Source of the DNA: Bordetella parapertussis
GTDB lineage: Bacteria > Bacteroidota > Bacteroidia > Chitinophagales > Chitinophagaceae
Reading direction: 5' to 3'
Length of the DNA stretch: 64,000 nucleotides
Assembly: GCA_943331005.2 (NCBI GenBank)
Contig: CALQJX020000001.1
Span: 124,001 to 188,000 of the forward strand
Shown: positions 8,826 to 17,531 of the stretch, in pieces
How the letters are laid out: each line of letters begins with the position of its first letter
Position numbering within the stretch: the stretch's first letter is position 1
Notes under the pieces: generated by a model
Told to the model about the DNA's origin: nothing
The model's input: only the letters and a program-made list of their open reading frames with translations
The model's database searches: none
Program-made: the position numbers and the translations under genes

Positions 8826-9359
8826 TTATGCAGCGGGTAGGGCAATATCCGGATCCTTTGTTTCGGGCCTGGGGGTGAGGTTCTTTACCAGTCGGTCTAT
8901 ACCGGTGTTCACTGCCTGCAGCACCTGTGCATATTCGGGCAGTTCGTTGCCGGTAAATATCAGGAACACATGCAGCTGCATGCCGGGGGGCACGGCGGCT
9001 ATTACCTGGTGCTTGCCATGGCGCCATGCCTCTACCAGCAATCTGCGCACCCGGTGGCGATGCACACTCTTCCTGAACCTTTTTTTGGGAACAGAAAAAC
9101 CCGCCTGTAGCGGGCAAAAATGAGGGGCTGCGGCAGTTTGCTGCGGCACAGCCTCAGCAACTGGCTGGCTCCCGGTTACAGTCACATCAGTGCTTTCTGC
9201 CCCACCCGGCACAACGTCATTGATGGGCGAAAGCCGGTAAATGATACGTATGGGAAAAACAGAAAACGCTTTCCCTGAAAGGAAAAGCGTGTGAATATGC
9301 TGCTCTCGCTTGAGCCGCTCATATACTTTGAAAGTATGACGAATGGCGGAAATATTCAA
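8826..9359 (-). CDS. rnpA: Ribonuclease P protein component
   Basis: RnpA is the protein subunit of RNase P, which trims the 5' leader of pre-tRNA with the catalytic RNA. The N-terminal LKR...[11 protein letters not shown] segment and the basic RNA-binding helix in [18 protein letters not shown] identify it. At 177 residues it is longer than the usual 110-130. The extra length is an Ala/Pro/Gln-rich insertion of about 35 residues (roughly 47-82) between the first strand and the basic helix, plus a short tail. It lies between rpmH and yidD, as in most bacteria. Confidence 0.93.
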   Translation of the reverse strand: MNISAIRHTFKVYERLKREQHIHTLFLSGKAFSVFPIRIIYRLSPINDVVPGGAESTDVTVTGSQPVAEAVPQQTAAAPHFCPLQAGFSVPKKRFRKSVHRHRVRRLLVEAWRHGKHQVIAAVPPGMQLHVFLIFTGNELPEYAQVLQAVNTGIDRLVKNLTPRPETKDPDIALPAA

Positions 9360-9367
9360 AATAAATA

Positions 9368-9523
9368 TTACTTCAGGCGACGCTCGTCAGACACAGTGAG
9401 CTTGTGACGACCTTTAGCACGGCGAGAAGCCAGTACTTTACGGCCATTAGCAGATTCCATACGCTTGCGGAATCCATGAACTGATTTGCGGCTGCGACGT
9501 GAAGGTTGATATGTACGTTTCAT
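9368..9523 (-). CDS. rpmH: 50S ribosomal protein L34
   Basis: This is a 51-residue basic protein starting MKRTYQPS, with [14 protein letters not shown] and [16 protein letters not shown], the standard L34 sequence. I chose the ATG at 9523; the longer open frame to 9562 is 5' untranslated. The stop lies 8 bases before the rnpA start, so the two genes form one transcript driven by the promoter at 9560-9591. Confidence 0.96.
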   Translation of the reverse strand: MKRTYQPSRRSRKSVHGFRKRMESANGRKVLASRRAKGRHKLTVSDERRLK

Positions 9524-9559
9524 AACTTTTGTTTTTATTAGCCCTTTTGCAAGGGAGTG

Positions 9560-9591
9560 CAAATGTAGGGCAAATATCTGAAGTGAACAAA
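9560..9591 (-). promoter_or_regulatory. Bacteroidota-type promoter of rpmH-rnpA-yidD
   Basis: On the minus strand TTTG (9591-9588) is followed after exactly 20 bases by TACATTTG (9567-9560). This fits the Bacteroidota -33 (TTTG) and -7 (TAnnTTTG) consensus well. It leaves a leader of roughly 30 bases before rpmH. The short inverted repeat CCCTT/AAGGG lies in that leader. Confidence 0.75.
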
Positions 9592-9655
9592 TAATTTAAC
9601 AGCAAAATTACTTTTCCCACAAATCCACAGTTCTCTCACAATCTGCATTGCCTCA

Positions 9656-10978
9656 TTATTCCTTATACATGAACCATTTTACCAACTCCCTGTAGCTGGC
9701 TTTTTTGCCGTACATAAGTATGCCCACACGGTATATGCGGCCCGCCACCCAGGTGGTAAACACAAAACCAAGTACCAGCAGGAACATAGACAACGCCAGC
9801 TGCCATACCGGCACGCCGAACGGAATACGTATCATCATGGCTATAGGCGAGGTGAAGGGTATCATAGACAACCATACCGACAGGCTGCTATCGGGGTTGT
9901 TGATAATGAAACTCTGCGCCAGCGCAAACGTGAATATGAGCGGCAATGTTATGGGCAGCATGAACTGCTGGGTTTCTGTCTCATTATCTACTGCAGAACC
10001 CACTGCCGCAAATATGGCGCTATAGAGCAGGTAGCCAAACAGGAAGTAGAACAGAAAACAACTTACGGTATACACAATAGGTATATTCTCTATAGATTCC
10101 TTTATCACCTGCATGCTGCTATCCGGCGTTTGTACCTTTTGCATCTCTGCTTTGCTTACACCCGGCACAGACTGTACCTGCTCCATTTTGTGCTTTGCGT
10201 TGCCGGCAAGCATGGTGCCGCCCACTGCAGAAAGTGCTACAGATATCACTATCCAAAGCGCAAACTGGGTAAGACCCACCAGCCCTACGCCTATTATCTT
10301 GCCCAGCATCAGCTGGAAGGGACGAACAGAAGAGATAATAACCTCTACTATGCGGCTCACCTTCTCTTCTATAACCCCACGCATTACCTGTGTACCATAG
10401 ATAAACAGGCACATGTAAATGAGGAATGCCGAGAGGAAACCTATAGCATAGGCGGTATAGGTCTGTGCGTCTTTTTCGCCATTAGCTGTTATCTGCTTGG
10501 CCTTTACTTCTATGCGCTTCTGTGCCTGTGCCAGCACTGCGGTATCTATGCCGGCCAGCCTCAGTCGTTGTGCCTCTGCTATGTTGCTCAGTCCGGTCTC
10601 TATAGCCTCTATGGTTGTGGCACTTGGTTTCTTATCGCTCAGCAGTTCCACCGGTTCTGATGATGATGCCGGCGGTATATGCAGTAACAGGCTGTAACCC
10701 TTGTCTGTAAAGGTGTTGCGGGCCGTAGCAATGTTGTCGTTGGTGTAGACAAAGGTGATGGAGTGCGTATTCTTCAGCTTGCCGGTAAATGTGCCCGACT
10801 CGTCTATCACCTGCACCTTTTTCTCGTCGCCAAGGTCATCTCCCTTCACGGCCAGGTAGCCTATTATCGCAAACATGCCTATGAACAGTACCGGCACCAG
10901 TATGGTGAGCACTATAAATGACTTTTTCTTTACCCTCGACAGGTATTCGCGCTGTATGATGAGCAATATCTTGTTCAT
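9656..10978 (-). CDS. ABC transporter permease, NatB/YhaP-like (ABC-2 type)
   Basis: This 440-residue membrane subunit belongs to an exporter. It begins MNKILLIIQREYLSRVKKKSF with a first membrane helix, followed by an extracytoplasmic domain of about 140 residues, and then five hydrophobic segments from about residue 180 to 425. This is the architecture of the NatB/YhaP group of ABC-2 permeases. Its start shares one base with the stop of the ATPase gene (TAATG), so the two subunits are coupled. Sodium export is known for some relatives, but the substrate here is unknown. Confidence 0.88.
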   Translation of the reverse strand: MNKILLIIQREYLSRVKKKSFIVLTILVPVLFIGMFAIIGYLAVKGDDLGDEKKVQVIDESGTFTGKLKNTHSITFVYTNDNIATARNTFTDKGYSLLLHIPPASSSEPVELLSDKKPSATTIEAIETGLSNIAEAQRLRLAGIDTAVLAQAQKRIEVKAKQITANGEKDAQTYTAYAIGFLSAFLIYMCLFIYGTQVMRGVIEEKVSRIVEVIISSVRPFQLMLGKIIGVGLVGLTQFALWIVISVALSAVGGTMLAGNAKHKMEQVQSVPGVSKAEMQKVQTPDSSMQVIKESIENIPIVYTVSCFLFYFLFGYLLYSAIFAAVGSAVDNETETQQFMLPITLPLIFTFALAQSFIINNPDSSLSVWLSMIPFTSPIAMMIRIPFGVPVWQLALSMFLLVLGFVFTTWVAGRIYRVGILMYGKKASYRELVKWFMYKE

Positions 10979-11886
10979 TATTTAGCCTGTTTGTTTACGG
11001 TGCTGATAAATATTTCGTTCATAGTAGGTATTACCTCTTCAAAATGGGTAATGGTGGCCTGTGCCAGCATATAGCGCAGCACATCGTTGGAGGAAGCCCC
11101 CTCGTTTATGCGCAGGCGCAGGCGGTGGTGCATATCGTGGTGTTCATCGGCCAGTATACCGAAGGGGGCATCGGCGCCGGGTATTACCGGATTGCCTTCA
11201 TATTCCAGTTCGTATGTGCCGTCTCTGAATGAATTCTTTATCTGGCGCACCTTTCCGTCCAGTATCTTATGGGATAGGTTCAGCAGGGCTATAGAATCGC
11301 AAAGCTCCTCTACAGACTCCATGCGGTGGGTAGAGAAGATAATGGTAGCACCCTTGCGATTCAGTTCCAGTATCTCGTTCTTTATGATCTCCGCATTCAC
11401 CGGGTCAAAACCCGAGAAGGGTTCATCCAGTATCAGCAGGTCGGGCTCGTGCAGCACAGTAGCTACAAACTGGGCTTTCTGCTGCATCCCTTTCGATAGT
11501 TCTTCAATTTTCTTGTTCCACCAGGCTTGTATCTCCAGCTTCTCGAACCAGTATTTACTGCGACGAATGGCTTCCTGCCTGCTCATGCCCTTCAGCTGTG
11601 CCAGGTACAGTATCTGCTCGCCAATCTCCATCTTCTTGTACAGGCCGCGCTCTTCGGGCATATAGCCTATACGCTCCACATGGTGCCTGCCCAGGTGTTC
11701 TCCGTTTATGAGTATCTCTCCCGAATCGGGAGCCGTTATCTGGTTGATGATGCGGATGAGAGAGGTCTTGCCGGCTCCATTAGGCCCCAGCAGCCCGAAA
11801 ACCTTGCCGGTCTCCACCTCTATGCTCACATCGCTGAGCGCCCGGTGACCGGCATATTGTTTTACAATGTTGCGAATGCTGATCAT
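10978..11886 (-). CDS. ABC transporter ATP-binding protein, NatA/YhaQ-like
   Basis: This is the ATPase partner of the permease that follows. Over 302 residues it shows the Walker A motif GPNGAGKTS at about residue 35, an ABC signature LSKGMQQKAQ, Walker B LLILDEPFSGFDP and the switch His in STHRMES. The C-terminal 80 residues form the accessory domain found in this exporter group. It is the first gene of a two-gene operon; the gap upstream to the divergent PKD gene holds its promoter. Confidence 0.93.
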   Translation of the reverse strand: MISIRNIVKQYAGHRALSDVSIEVETGKVFGLLGPNGAGKTSLIRIINQITAPDSGEILINGEHLGRHHVERIGYMPEERGLYKKMEIGEQILYLAQLKGMSRQEAIRRSKYWFEKLEIQAWWNKKIEELSKGMQQKAQFVATVLHEPDLLILDEPFSGFDPVNAEIIKNEILELNRKGATIIFSTHRMESVEELCDSIALLNLSHKILDGKVRQIKNSFRDGTYELEYEGNPVIPGADAPFGILADEHHDMHHRLRLRINEGASSNDVLRYMLAQATITHFEEVIPTMNEIFISTVNKQAK

Positions 11887-12189
11887 TGTGTGATTGGTTG
11901 CGGTTAATGATGTAAAGTAACTATAATTTTTTCATGTGGCTCCGGCAACTTACAAGAATTAACCTGGCCAATGATAACGAATTGTATATCAGTATCTGAT
12001 AAAAGAATGCACCTGAAAACGACCCGCTAACTACAGTAATAATGCCTGTTGTGGTCTACATGTATATTAAATTGATGATAAAAATCCTTATTTTTACGGA
12101 ACGTGGTGTATAGCCCTATCAATAGCCATACCACCAATTGTGAGGAATTTGATTGTGTGCAGCATTTTTTATTGGCAATAAGCGATACA
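11887..12189. other. Divergent intergenic region
   Basis: This spans 303 bases between the ABC ATPase and the PKD protein gene. No gene or clear structured RNA is seen. A TATTTTTA sequence at 12089-12096 is one base off the TAnnTTTG promoter box and could serve the gene at 12190. Confidence 0.4.
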
Positions 12190-15141
12190 ATGAAACTAAA
12201 ATTCTATTCTGCAATACTACTGGTATTGCTGCTTCTACAGGGTGGCAGGGCTGCTGCTCAGGTTACTGTTACCAGCAGCGATTCGCTCAGCTGCACCACT
12301 CCGTGCACAGTGCTTTCTGCACAACTTATAGGTGACGCTCCTACCAATACAGGTATCTCTATCGATGACGTCTATTCGGGTATTCTACCTATAGGGTTCC
12401 CATTCACTTACTATGGTGTTCCGTATACCAGTGTGGTAATAGGCCCAAATGGTACCGTTTGTTTCGATCTCACGCTTTCGGGTGCTTATGATCCATGGCC
12501 CATTACCGCGGCACTGCTGGGCAACCCCAGCAAATACAACAATATCTGTGGCCCGTGGTGCGATATTGACATTTCTATTCCCGGTGGTGGCACCATCACC
12601 TATTCGCTTACAGGTGTTGCCCCTTTCCGCAAGTATATCATTACTTTCTGCAACGACCACATGTATTCCTGCACTACGCAGATAACCAGTACGCAGATCA
12701 TACTTTACGAAACTACCAACATCATTGAGTGCCATATAGCCACAAAGCCCGTTTGTGCCACCTGGAACAGCGGCAGGGCCATAATAGGTGTGCAGAATGC
12801 TACCGGCACCGCTGCCACTGTGGCTCCGGGCAGAGACTTCCCTTCGGTATTTACCTGCACCAATGAGGCCTGGCGCTTCACCCCCAATGCCACAGGCACA
12901 TCCTACACCGTAGCATCTATAGGTTATGCGCCTATACCATACGCTTCTTCGCTCATCTACTGGTACAACGTAAATACGGGTGCTTACCTGGGTACCGGCC
13001 TCACACAAACAGTATGCCCTACCACCACCACTACCTATAAGGCTGGTGCGCTGGGTTGTGCCGATACTTCTTTTGGCTACTATACCGTTACTCCGGCTCC
13101 GGTGTTTACCATTACACTTACTTCCATCAACCCATCGAGGTGCAACCTGTGCGATGGCGCAATAACCGTCAGCGGCTTCACACCCGGCATGGCCGATACC
13201 ATTAACTACGAATTGGGTGGCGTGCCACAGCCTCCGGTATATGCAACAGCATCTGCAGCAGGCACGGTTACTATTTCCGGTCTTTGTGCCGGCACTTATG
13301 GCAACTTCATAGGCCGTCAGGGCATCTGTGCTTCGCTGCCTGCGGGGCCGGTTACACTCACCGATCCGCCTATCAGCCTCACCGTCACTACTATTCCGCA
13401 ATCGGTCTGTGGCGCCTGCGATGGCTCGCTTATCATAAACGGATTATACCCCAGTCATCCGTTCACCATCAATTATTCCTACAACGGGGTACCCCAACCA
13501 CCAATTACCACCACATCCGATGCCACCGGGCGTATTACCCTCCCGCTACTTTGCGAAGGGGTATATAGTGGCATCACAGCAGGTTATGGCACCTGCCTTA
13601 CGCCTGCAGCCGGTCCGTTCTCGCTCTTTGGCCCTGCACCTCCTGCAGGTAGCATTGTAGCATTTACAGACCCTACAGAGTGCGGCAAATGCAATGGCAC
13701 CATCAGACTGAAACAATTCATACCATTCTCTGCAGACACGGTGCGCTACCTGTTCAACAGTGTGCCGCAACCACCTATTGTCACTACTGCCTTCGGCGAT
13801 AGTACCATATTCCTGCCCGGACTCTGTGCAGGTGTTTACTCGGGCTTCTCTGTAAAGATCGGCAACTGTGTTACCAATGTATTAGGCTCTGTAACCCTTA
13901 CAGATCCATCGCTCACCGCCAGCTTCGATACTACTTTCCGTCTGGGCTGCACCGGCGATACGGTGTTCTTCCATAACCACTCTACTACTGCCGGTCCTAT
14001 ATACTATGTATGGGACTTTGGGGATGGTGTTACCGATACCAGCACCAATCCGTATCATGTATATCAGGATGGCACCTATACGGTGCGTCTGCTGGCTACC
14101 AACCTTTATTGCTACGACAGCATGAAGCTCACATTCACCATAGGTCACCCTATCAATGCAGACTTCACGCTTACCCCGAAAATATTGTGCCAGCACGATG
14201 CGGTTACCTTTACCAATGCATCTACCGGTGCTACCAACTACAACTGGACATTCGGCAACGGGATCAATTCTACGCTCACCGACCCGGTGAATACATATCA
14301 CATCACTGGCAAATACACCATCAGGCTCATTGCCGGCAACAACATACCATGCTACGATACCGCCTATGCTACCGTAGAGGTAGATACCATAAGCGGCATC
14401 AAAATAGATGTTACCGATTCTGTTTTCTGTGCGGGCAGGTATATAACCCTTACCGGCCTGTTCTCCGACAACGGCATCACCGGCTACTCATGGGCTTTCG
14501 GCGATGGCGACAGTATGCGTAATCAGAACCCTGTTTACCACTCCTTTGGTTCTGGTAGCGAATATATTGTTACCCTCAATGCTACATACCGTGCATGCCC
14601 GGGTATCTCCACCACCAAAAAGATCACTACTGTTTCCTGGCCCAACATATACATTGGCGACGACACCTCTATCTGCAAAGGCAGCGAAGTGCTGATACTT
14701 ACCGATAAAAATAACTACGCCAATCCGGCTGCAACCTGGAAATGGAATACCGGCCAGACAGGCAAGTCTATAGAGGTAACTACACCGGGTGTGTACTATG
14801 TTACTGTCACCATCAACAATTGTGCTACCACAGACAGCATTATTGTAGATAACGACTGCTATGTAACCATTCCTAACATCTTCACGCCAAACGGTGACGG
14901 TATCAACGACTTCTTCTTCCCGCGTAGCCTGCTGAGCCGCGGCCTCACAGAGTTCAAGATGTATGTATACAACCGCTGGGGTCAGATCGTGTTCGAGTCA
15001 TCTACGCTCCTCGGTTCAGGCTGGGATGGCAAGATGAACGGGCAGGAACAACCCGAAGGTGTGTATATCTATGTTATAGATGCTGCCTTCAAAGACGGAC
15101 AAAAAGAGCACCACCAGGGCAATGTGACCCTGATGCGATAG
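12190..15141 (+). CDS. T9SS type B surface protein with PKD domains and a three-fold CxxC repeat
   Basis: This is a 983-residue secreted protein. I chose ATG 12190, which gives a clean signal peptide (MKLKFYSAILLVLLLLQGG, cut after AAA-Q); the frame is open further upstream. Residues about 30-260 form a globular domain. Residues about 310-590 hold three tandem units of about 90 residues, each with C-x2-C-(D/N)-G, VPQPP and a GLCAG-like end. Three PKD domains follow (WDFGDG, WTFGNG and WAFGDG cores, residues about 600-840). The C-terminus from residue 895 is the gliding-motility-associated CHU_C domain (IFTPNGDGIND...YNRWGQIVFE), the type B signal for T9SS export and cell-surface attachment. 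It differs in layout from the three giant PKD proteins. Binding partner unknown. Confidence 0.85.
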   Translation: MKLKFYSAILLVLLLLQGGRAAAQVTVTSSDSLSCTTPCTVLSAQLIGDAPTNTGISIDDVYSGILPIGFPFTYYGVPYTSVVIGPNGTVCFDLTLSGAYDPWPITAALLGNPSKYNNICGPWCDIDISIPGGGTITYSLTGVAPFRKYIITFCNDHMYSCTTQITSTQIILYETTNIIECHIATKPVCATWNSGRAIIGVQNATGTAATVAPGRDFPSVFTCTNEAWRFTPNATGTSYTVASIGYAPIPYASSLIYWYNVNTGAYLGTGLTQTVCPTTTTTYKAGALGCADTSFGYYTVTPAPVFTITLTSINPSRCNLCDGAITVSGFTPGMADTINYELGGVPQPPVYATASAAGTVTISGLCAGTYGNFIGRQGICASLPAGPVTLTDPPISLTVTTIPQSVCGACDGSLIINGLYPSHPFTINYSYNGVPQPPITTTSDATGRITLPLLCEGVYSGITAGYGTCLTPAAGPFSLFGPAPPAGSIVAFTDPTECGKCNGTIRLKQFIPFSADTVRYLFNSVPQPPIVTTAFGDSTIFLPGLCAGVYSGFSVKIGNCVTNVLGSVTLTDPSLTASFDTTFRLGCTGDTVFFHNHSTTAGPIYYVWDFGDGVTDTSTNPYHVYQDGTYTVRLLATNLYCYDSMKLTFTIGHPINADFTLTPKILCQHDAVTFTNASTGATNYNWTFGNGINSTLTDPVNTYHITGKYTIRLIAGNNIPCYDTAYATVEVDTISGIKIDVTDSVFCAGRYITLTGLFSDNGITGYSWAFGDGDSMRNQNPVYHSFGSGSEYIVTLNATYRACPGISTTKKITTVSWPNIYIGDDTSICKGSEVLILTDKNNYANPAATWKWNTGQTGKSIEVTTPGVYYVTVTINNCATTDSIIVDNDCYVTIPNIFTPNGDGINDFFFPRSLLSRGLTEFKMYVYNRWGQIVFESSTLLGSGWDGKMNGQEQPEGVYIYVIDAAFKDGQKEHHQGNVTLMR

Positions 15142-15165
15142 CATGCATTTTGCAGCTGTGAGTAA

Positions 15166-15190
15166 GCACAGCAAACAGTAACTGCTGTGC
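15166..15190 (+). terminator. Possible terminator hairpin after the PKD gene
   Basis: An 8-bp inverted repeat GCACAGCA/TGCTGTGC with a 9-base loop lies 25 bases after the stop. There is no T-run, so this is weak. Confidence 0.3.
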
Positions 15191-15307
15191 TATAGACTGC
15201 AACTAAGCCCATATAAGTTAATGCCCTGCAGCACCAATGCTAAATGGCATAACTTCGCGTATTCCCTCTCTGCAGGGGATCATGCATATTATTCAAAGTA
15301 ACCAATT

Positions 15308-15814
15308 ATGGAACCCATTATCAATAAAGTAGCGGAAAGCGGCATCATTACCCTGGATCTGGCACACTACCTGCCTGCTCCTGTTGCGGTATTCGACCTG
15401 AAACCCTTTCTCTACATGGAAATGATACTGAAGGAAAAAGACTACCGTGCTGCGTTGCAAACACACGACTGGCAACAATATGCCGGACAACATGTTGCAG
15501 TGCACTGCAGTGTAGATGCCATAGTGCCTGTATGGGCCTATATGCTGGCTGCAAGCTATCTGCAACCCATTGCCACATCGGTTTATTACGGTACTGCCGA
15601 AGAACTTTCCAAATCACTGCTGCAGCAAAGCATCAATAATATTCCGCTGGATGAATATGAGGATAAGCGGGTGGTGATAAAGGGCTGCGGCGACACGCCC
15701 ATACCCGATTCGGCCTACCTTGCCGTAACGGCGCACATGAGGCCGGTAGTAAAGTCGCTCATGTATGGCGAACCCTGCTCTACCGTGCCTATCTACAAGA
15801 AAAAAGGAAATTAA
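15308..15814 (+). CDS. DUF2480 family protein
   Basis: This 168-residue soluble protein begins MEPIINKVAESGIITLDL and contains the PVAVFDLKPFLYMEMILKEKD and DAIVPVWAYMLA segments characteristic of DUF2480, a family found widely in Bacteroidota. The C-terminal part carries GCGDTPIPDSAY. Its function is unknown, although the name-giving conservation suggests a housekeeping role. It is a single gene followed by a strong shared terminator. Confidence 0.85.
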   Translation: MEPIINKVAESGIITLDLAHYLPAPVAVFDLKPFLYMEMILKEKDYRAALQTHDWQQYAGQHVAVHCSVDAIVPVWAYMLAASYLQPIATSVYYGTAEELSKSLLQQSINNIPLDEYEDKRVVIKGCGDTPIPDSAYLAVTAHMRPVVKSLMYGEPCSTVPIYKKKGN

Positions 15815-15838
15815 CGTTCACCAATATTCTATTGCATA

Positions 15839-15875
15839 AATAAGGGATGCTGCTCACCACGCAGCATCCCTTATT
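15839..15875. terminator. Bidirectional terminator
   Basis: A perfect 15-bp inverted repeat (AATAAGGGATGCTGC) with a 7-base loop lies between the convergent DUF2480 gene and the membrane protein gene at 15892. Confidence 0.85.
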
Positions 15876-15891
15876 GTTTACTATTGACAAC

Positions 15892-17046
15892 CTATTTTGT
15901 AGCCATGCCGTTTGCCGACTCTGCAACAGCTACAAACAGCTGCAGCTGCATCACACTATTCAGCATAGATACGCAGGTATAGTTTTTGGCCAGGCTTTGC
16001 AGATCTGCACTCAGTACCGGCAAACCCGATGAAATGACCATATTACCCCCCTGTACCAGTGCATTGTAACTGCGCACCTCTTCGCGCAGTTTTACCAGCA
16101 GCTGCAGGCCCTCGCCCTCATTCACAAATTCATTGCCCAGCCACACATCATTCAGAAACAGCTCATCCTGCTCATAAGTAGCCGGTATTGTTGTTGCTCC
16201 CACAGACTTCATCAGTATCATTTTCTTCAGCTCATTACAGTTGCTCTGTATCTGTGCCGCTAAGGCCGCTGTGGCATGTACTGCCGGTGCTTTTTCTTTT
16301 TGCACCACTGCCAGCAACGTCTCGTTCTGCAAATAGGTTGCTGTGGCTACCTTATTTACCGGCGATGGCCTCAGCCTTACTATAGTGAACTGCAACCCTA
16401 TTATGCCCACCAGAATGATGGACATGAGAATAGTATTGAGCTTGGTCTCCGGCCTGCGTATACCGGTAAAGAAATAGGCAGGAAGCAGCAGGAATGCCGC
16501 TGTGCCAATGGCGGTGAACAGCAACACATTGGCGCCCGGCCAGTGCATCACTATGAACAAAATAGCAAGAGAGAACATAATGCCCACCGCAATACCAATA
16601 GCTATCACAAACTTGTCGCTTGCTGTCTTCACCTCCCGCGACTTTAGTATGAAGAGCAGGGGCAGGAACAGCAAACTGAACGACCCTATACCAAGCGTAA
16701 GCAATATGCTGGCACCAGGCCAATACATGAACTTAAAGAACGAACCAAATATAAACGCGGCAACGGAGCATGCTCCGCTTATTATCAACGCCTTTTTCAT
16801 TGCATAAAAGTTTTTAAAGGTTAACAAATCGATGGTCTCTTCTTCTATCTCTCGCAGGTTGCGCCGGTAAAAGCGTTGCACCGTTGCCCGATAGAAGTGC
16901 TCAAAGTCATCGCCCTCTTTGAGCTCCTGCTCTATTATGCAGCAAATATGATCCAGGAGGTTCAACTGCAGGTCCTCCATTTCAACGCCATTACGTCTAA
17001 TGTCGTTGAGGATATATTCTATCTGCTCATCTGAGATGCAGTACAT
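15892..17046 (-). CDS. Multi-spanning membrane protein with GldL-like WPGA motifs, paired with PadR
   Basis: This is a 384-residue protein. A soluble N-terminal region of about 75 residues (helical, LNDIRRNGVEMEDLQLNLLDH) resembles the N-terminal domain of DUF1700-type proteins often regulated by PadR. About six membrane segments follow (80-225), in which FKFMYWPGAS and FIVMHWPGAN recur as two related helical hairpins. A periplasmic C-terminal helical domain of about 150 residues completes it. The FK-x-x-(H/Y)-WPGA motif is also seen in GldL of the T9SS motor, but the rest of GldL is absent. It starts 2 bases after the PadR stop, so it is almost certainly the target of that regulator. Function unknown. 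Confidence 0.75.
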   Translation of the reverse strand: MYCISDEQIEYILNDIRRNGVEMEDLQLNLLDHICCIIEQELKEGDDFEHFYRATVQRFYRRNLREIEEETIDLLTFKNFYAMKKALIISGACSVAAFIFGSFFKFMYWPGASILLTLGIGSFSLLFLPLLFILKSREVKTASDKFVIAIGIAVGIMFSLAILFIVMHWPGANVLLFTAIGTAAFLLLPAYFFTGIRRPETKLNTILMSIILVGIIGLQFTIVRLRPSPVNKVATATYLQNETLLAVVQKEKAPAVHATAALAAQIQSNCNELKKMILMKSVGATTIPATYEQDELFLNDVWLGNEFVNEGEGLQLLVKLREEVRSYNALVQGGNMVISSGLPVLSADLQSLAKNYTCVSMLNSVMQLQLFVAVAESANGMATK

Positions 17047-17048
17047 TC

Positions 17049-17390
17049 TTAAGCTGTTTTAGGTTGTATATCCAGCAATATTTTCATTGTTTCCACAAAC
17101 TCGGCAAACTCGCTGATGCGCTCCTGAGAGCGGGTAGTGCCGGCAGGGCTCAGCCGGTAGTACTTGCGCACCCGCTTGCCCATATATTCCAGTTCGGTTG
17201 TTACCAGCCCTTCCTCTTCCAGTGCATGCAACGTGGGGTATAGTGCCCCCTCTGTGAGTTGGATCCGGTCTTTGGTCAGGTCTTTTACCCTCTGTGTTAT
17301 TTCGTAGCCATACATTTTGTTGTTATCGGCCAGCAGCTTCAGCACTATGGTCTTCAGGGTGCCCTTTATCAGTTCAGAAGAAAATATCAT
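17049..17390 (-). CDS. PadR family transcriptional regulator
   Basis: This 113-residue winged-helix repressor begins MIFSSELIKGTLKTIVLKLL and carries the family core MYGYEITQRVK and LTEGALYPTLHALEEEGLV, then the wing with KRVRKYYRLSPAG and a short C-terminal dimerisation helix. PadR proteins usually repress their own operon and release it on stress or ligand. The following membrane protein gene begins 2 bases after its stop. Confidence 0.92.
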   Translation of the reverse strand: MIFSSELIKGTLKTIVLKLLADNNKMYGYEITQRVKDLTKDRIQLTEGALYPTLHALEEEGLVTTELEYMGKRVRKYYRLSPAGTTRSQERISEFAEFVETMKILLDIQPKTA

Positions 17391-17472
17391 TAGCTTATTT
17401 TATTTACCTAAGACAAAGATACATAAGAATCAAATGCATTACACAACTATGCAAAATATTTTTCCTTCCCGG

Positions 17473-17506
17473 GCAAAAAAAGGGGGCTGTGTCGCACTGC
17501 CCCCTT
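17473..17506 (-). terminator. Terminator of porX
   Basis: An inverted repeat AAGGGGGC/GCCCCCTT (17480-17487 and 17499-17506) is followed on the minus strand by a run of T. It lies 26 bases after the porX stop codon. Confidence 0.8.
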
Positions 17507-17531
17507 GTAAAACGGTATGTATAATAAAGTA

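Noticed and set aside
9611..9630. Two near matches to DnaA boxes (TTTCCCACA, AAATCCACA) beside rpmH, suggesting an origin
   Set aside because: Both have two mismatches to the consensus, there are only two, and no dnaA gene or A+T-rich unwinding region is visible. The neighbourhood yidD-rnpA-rpmH alone does not prove an origin.
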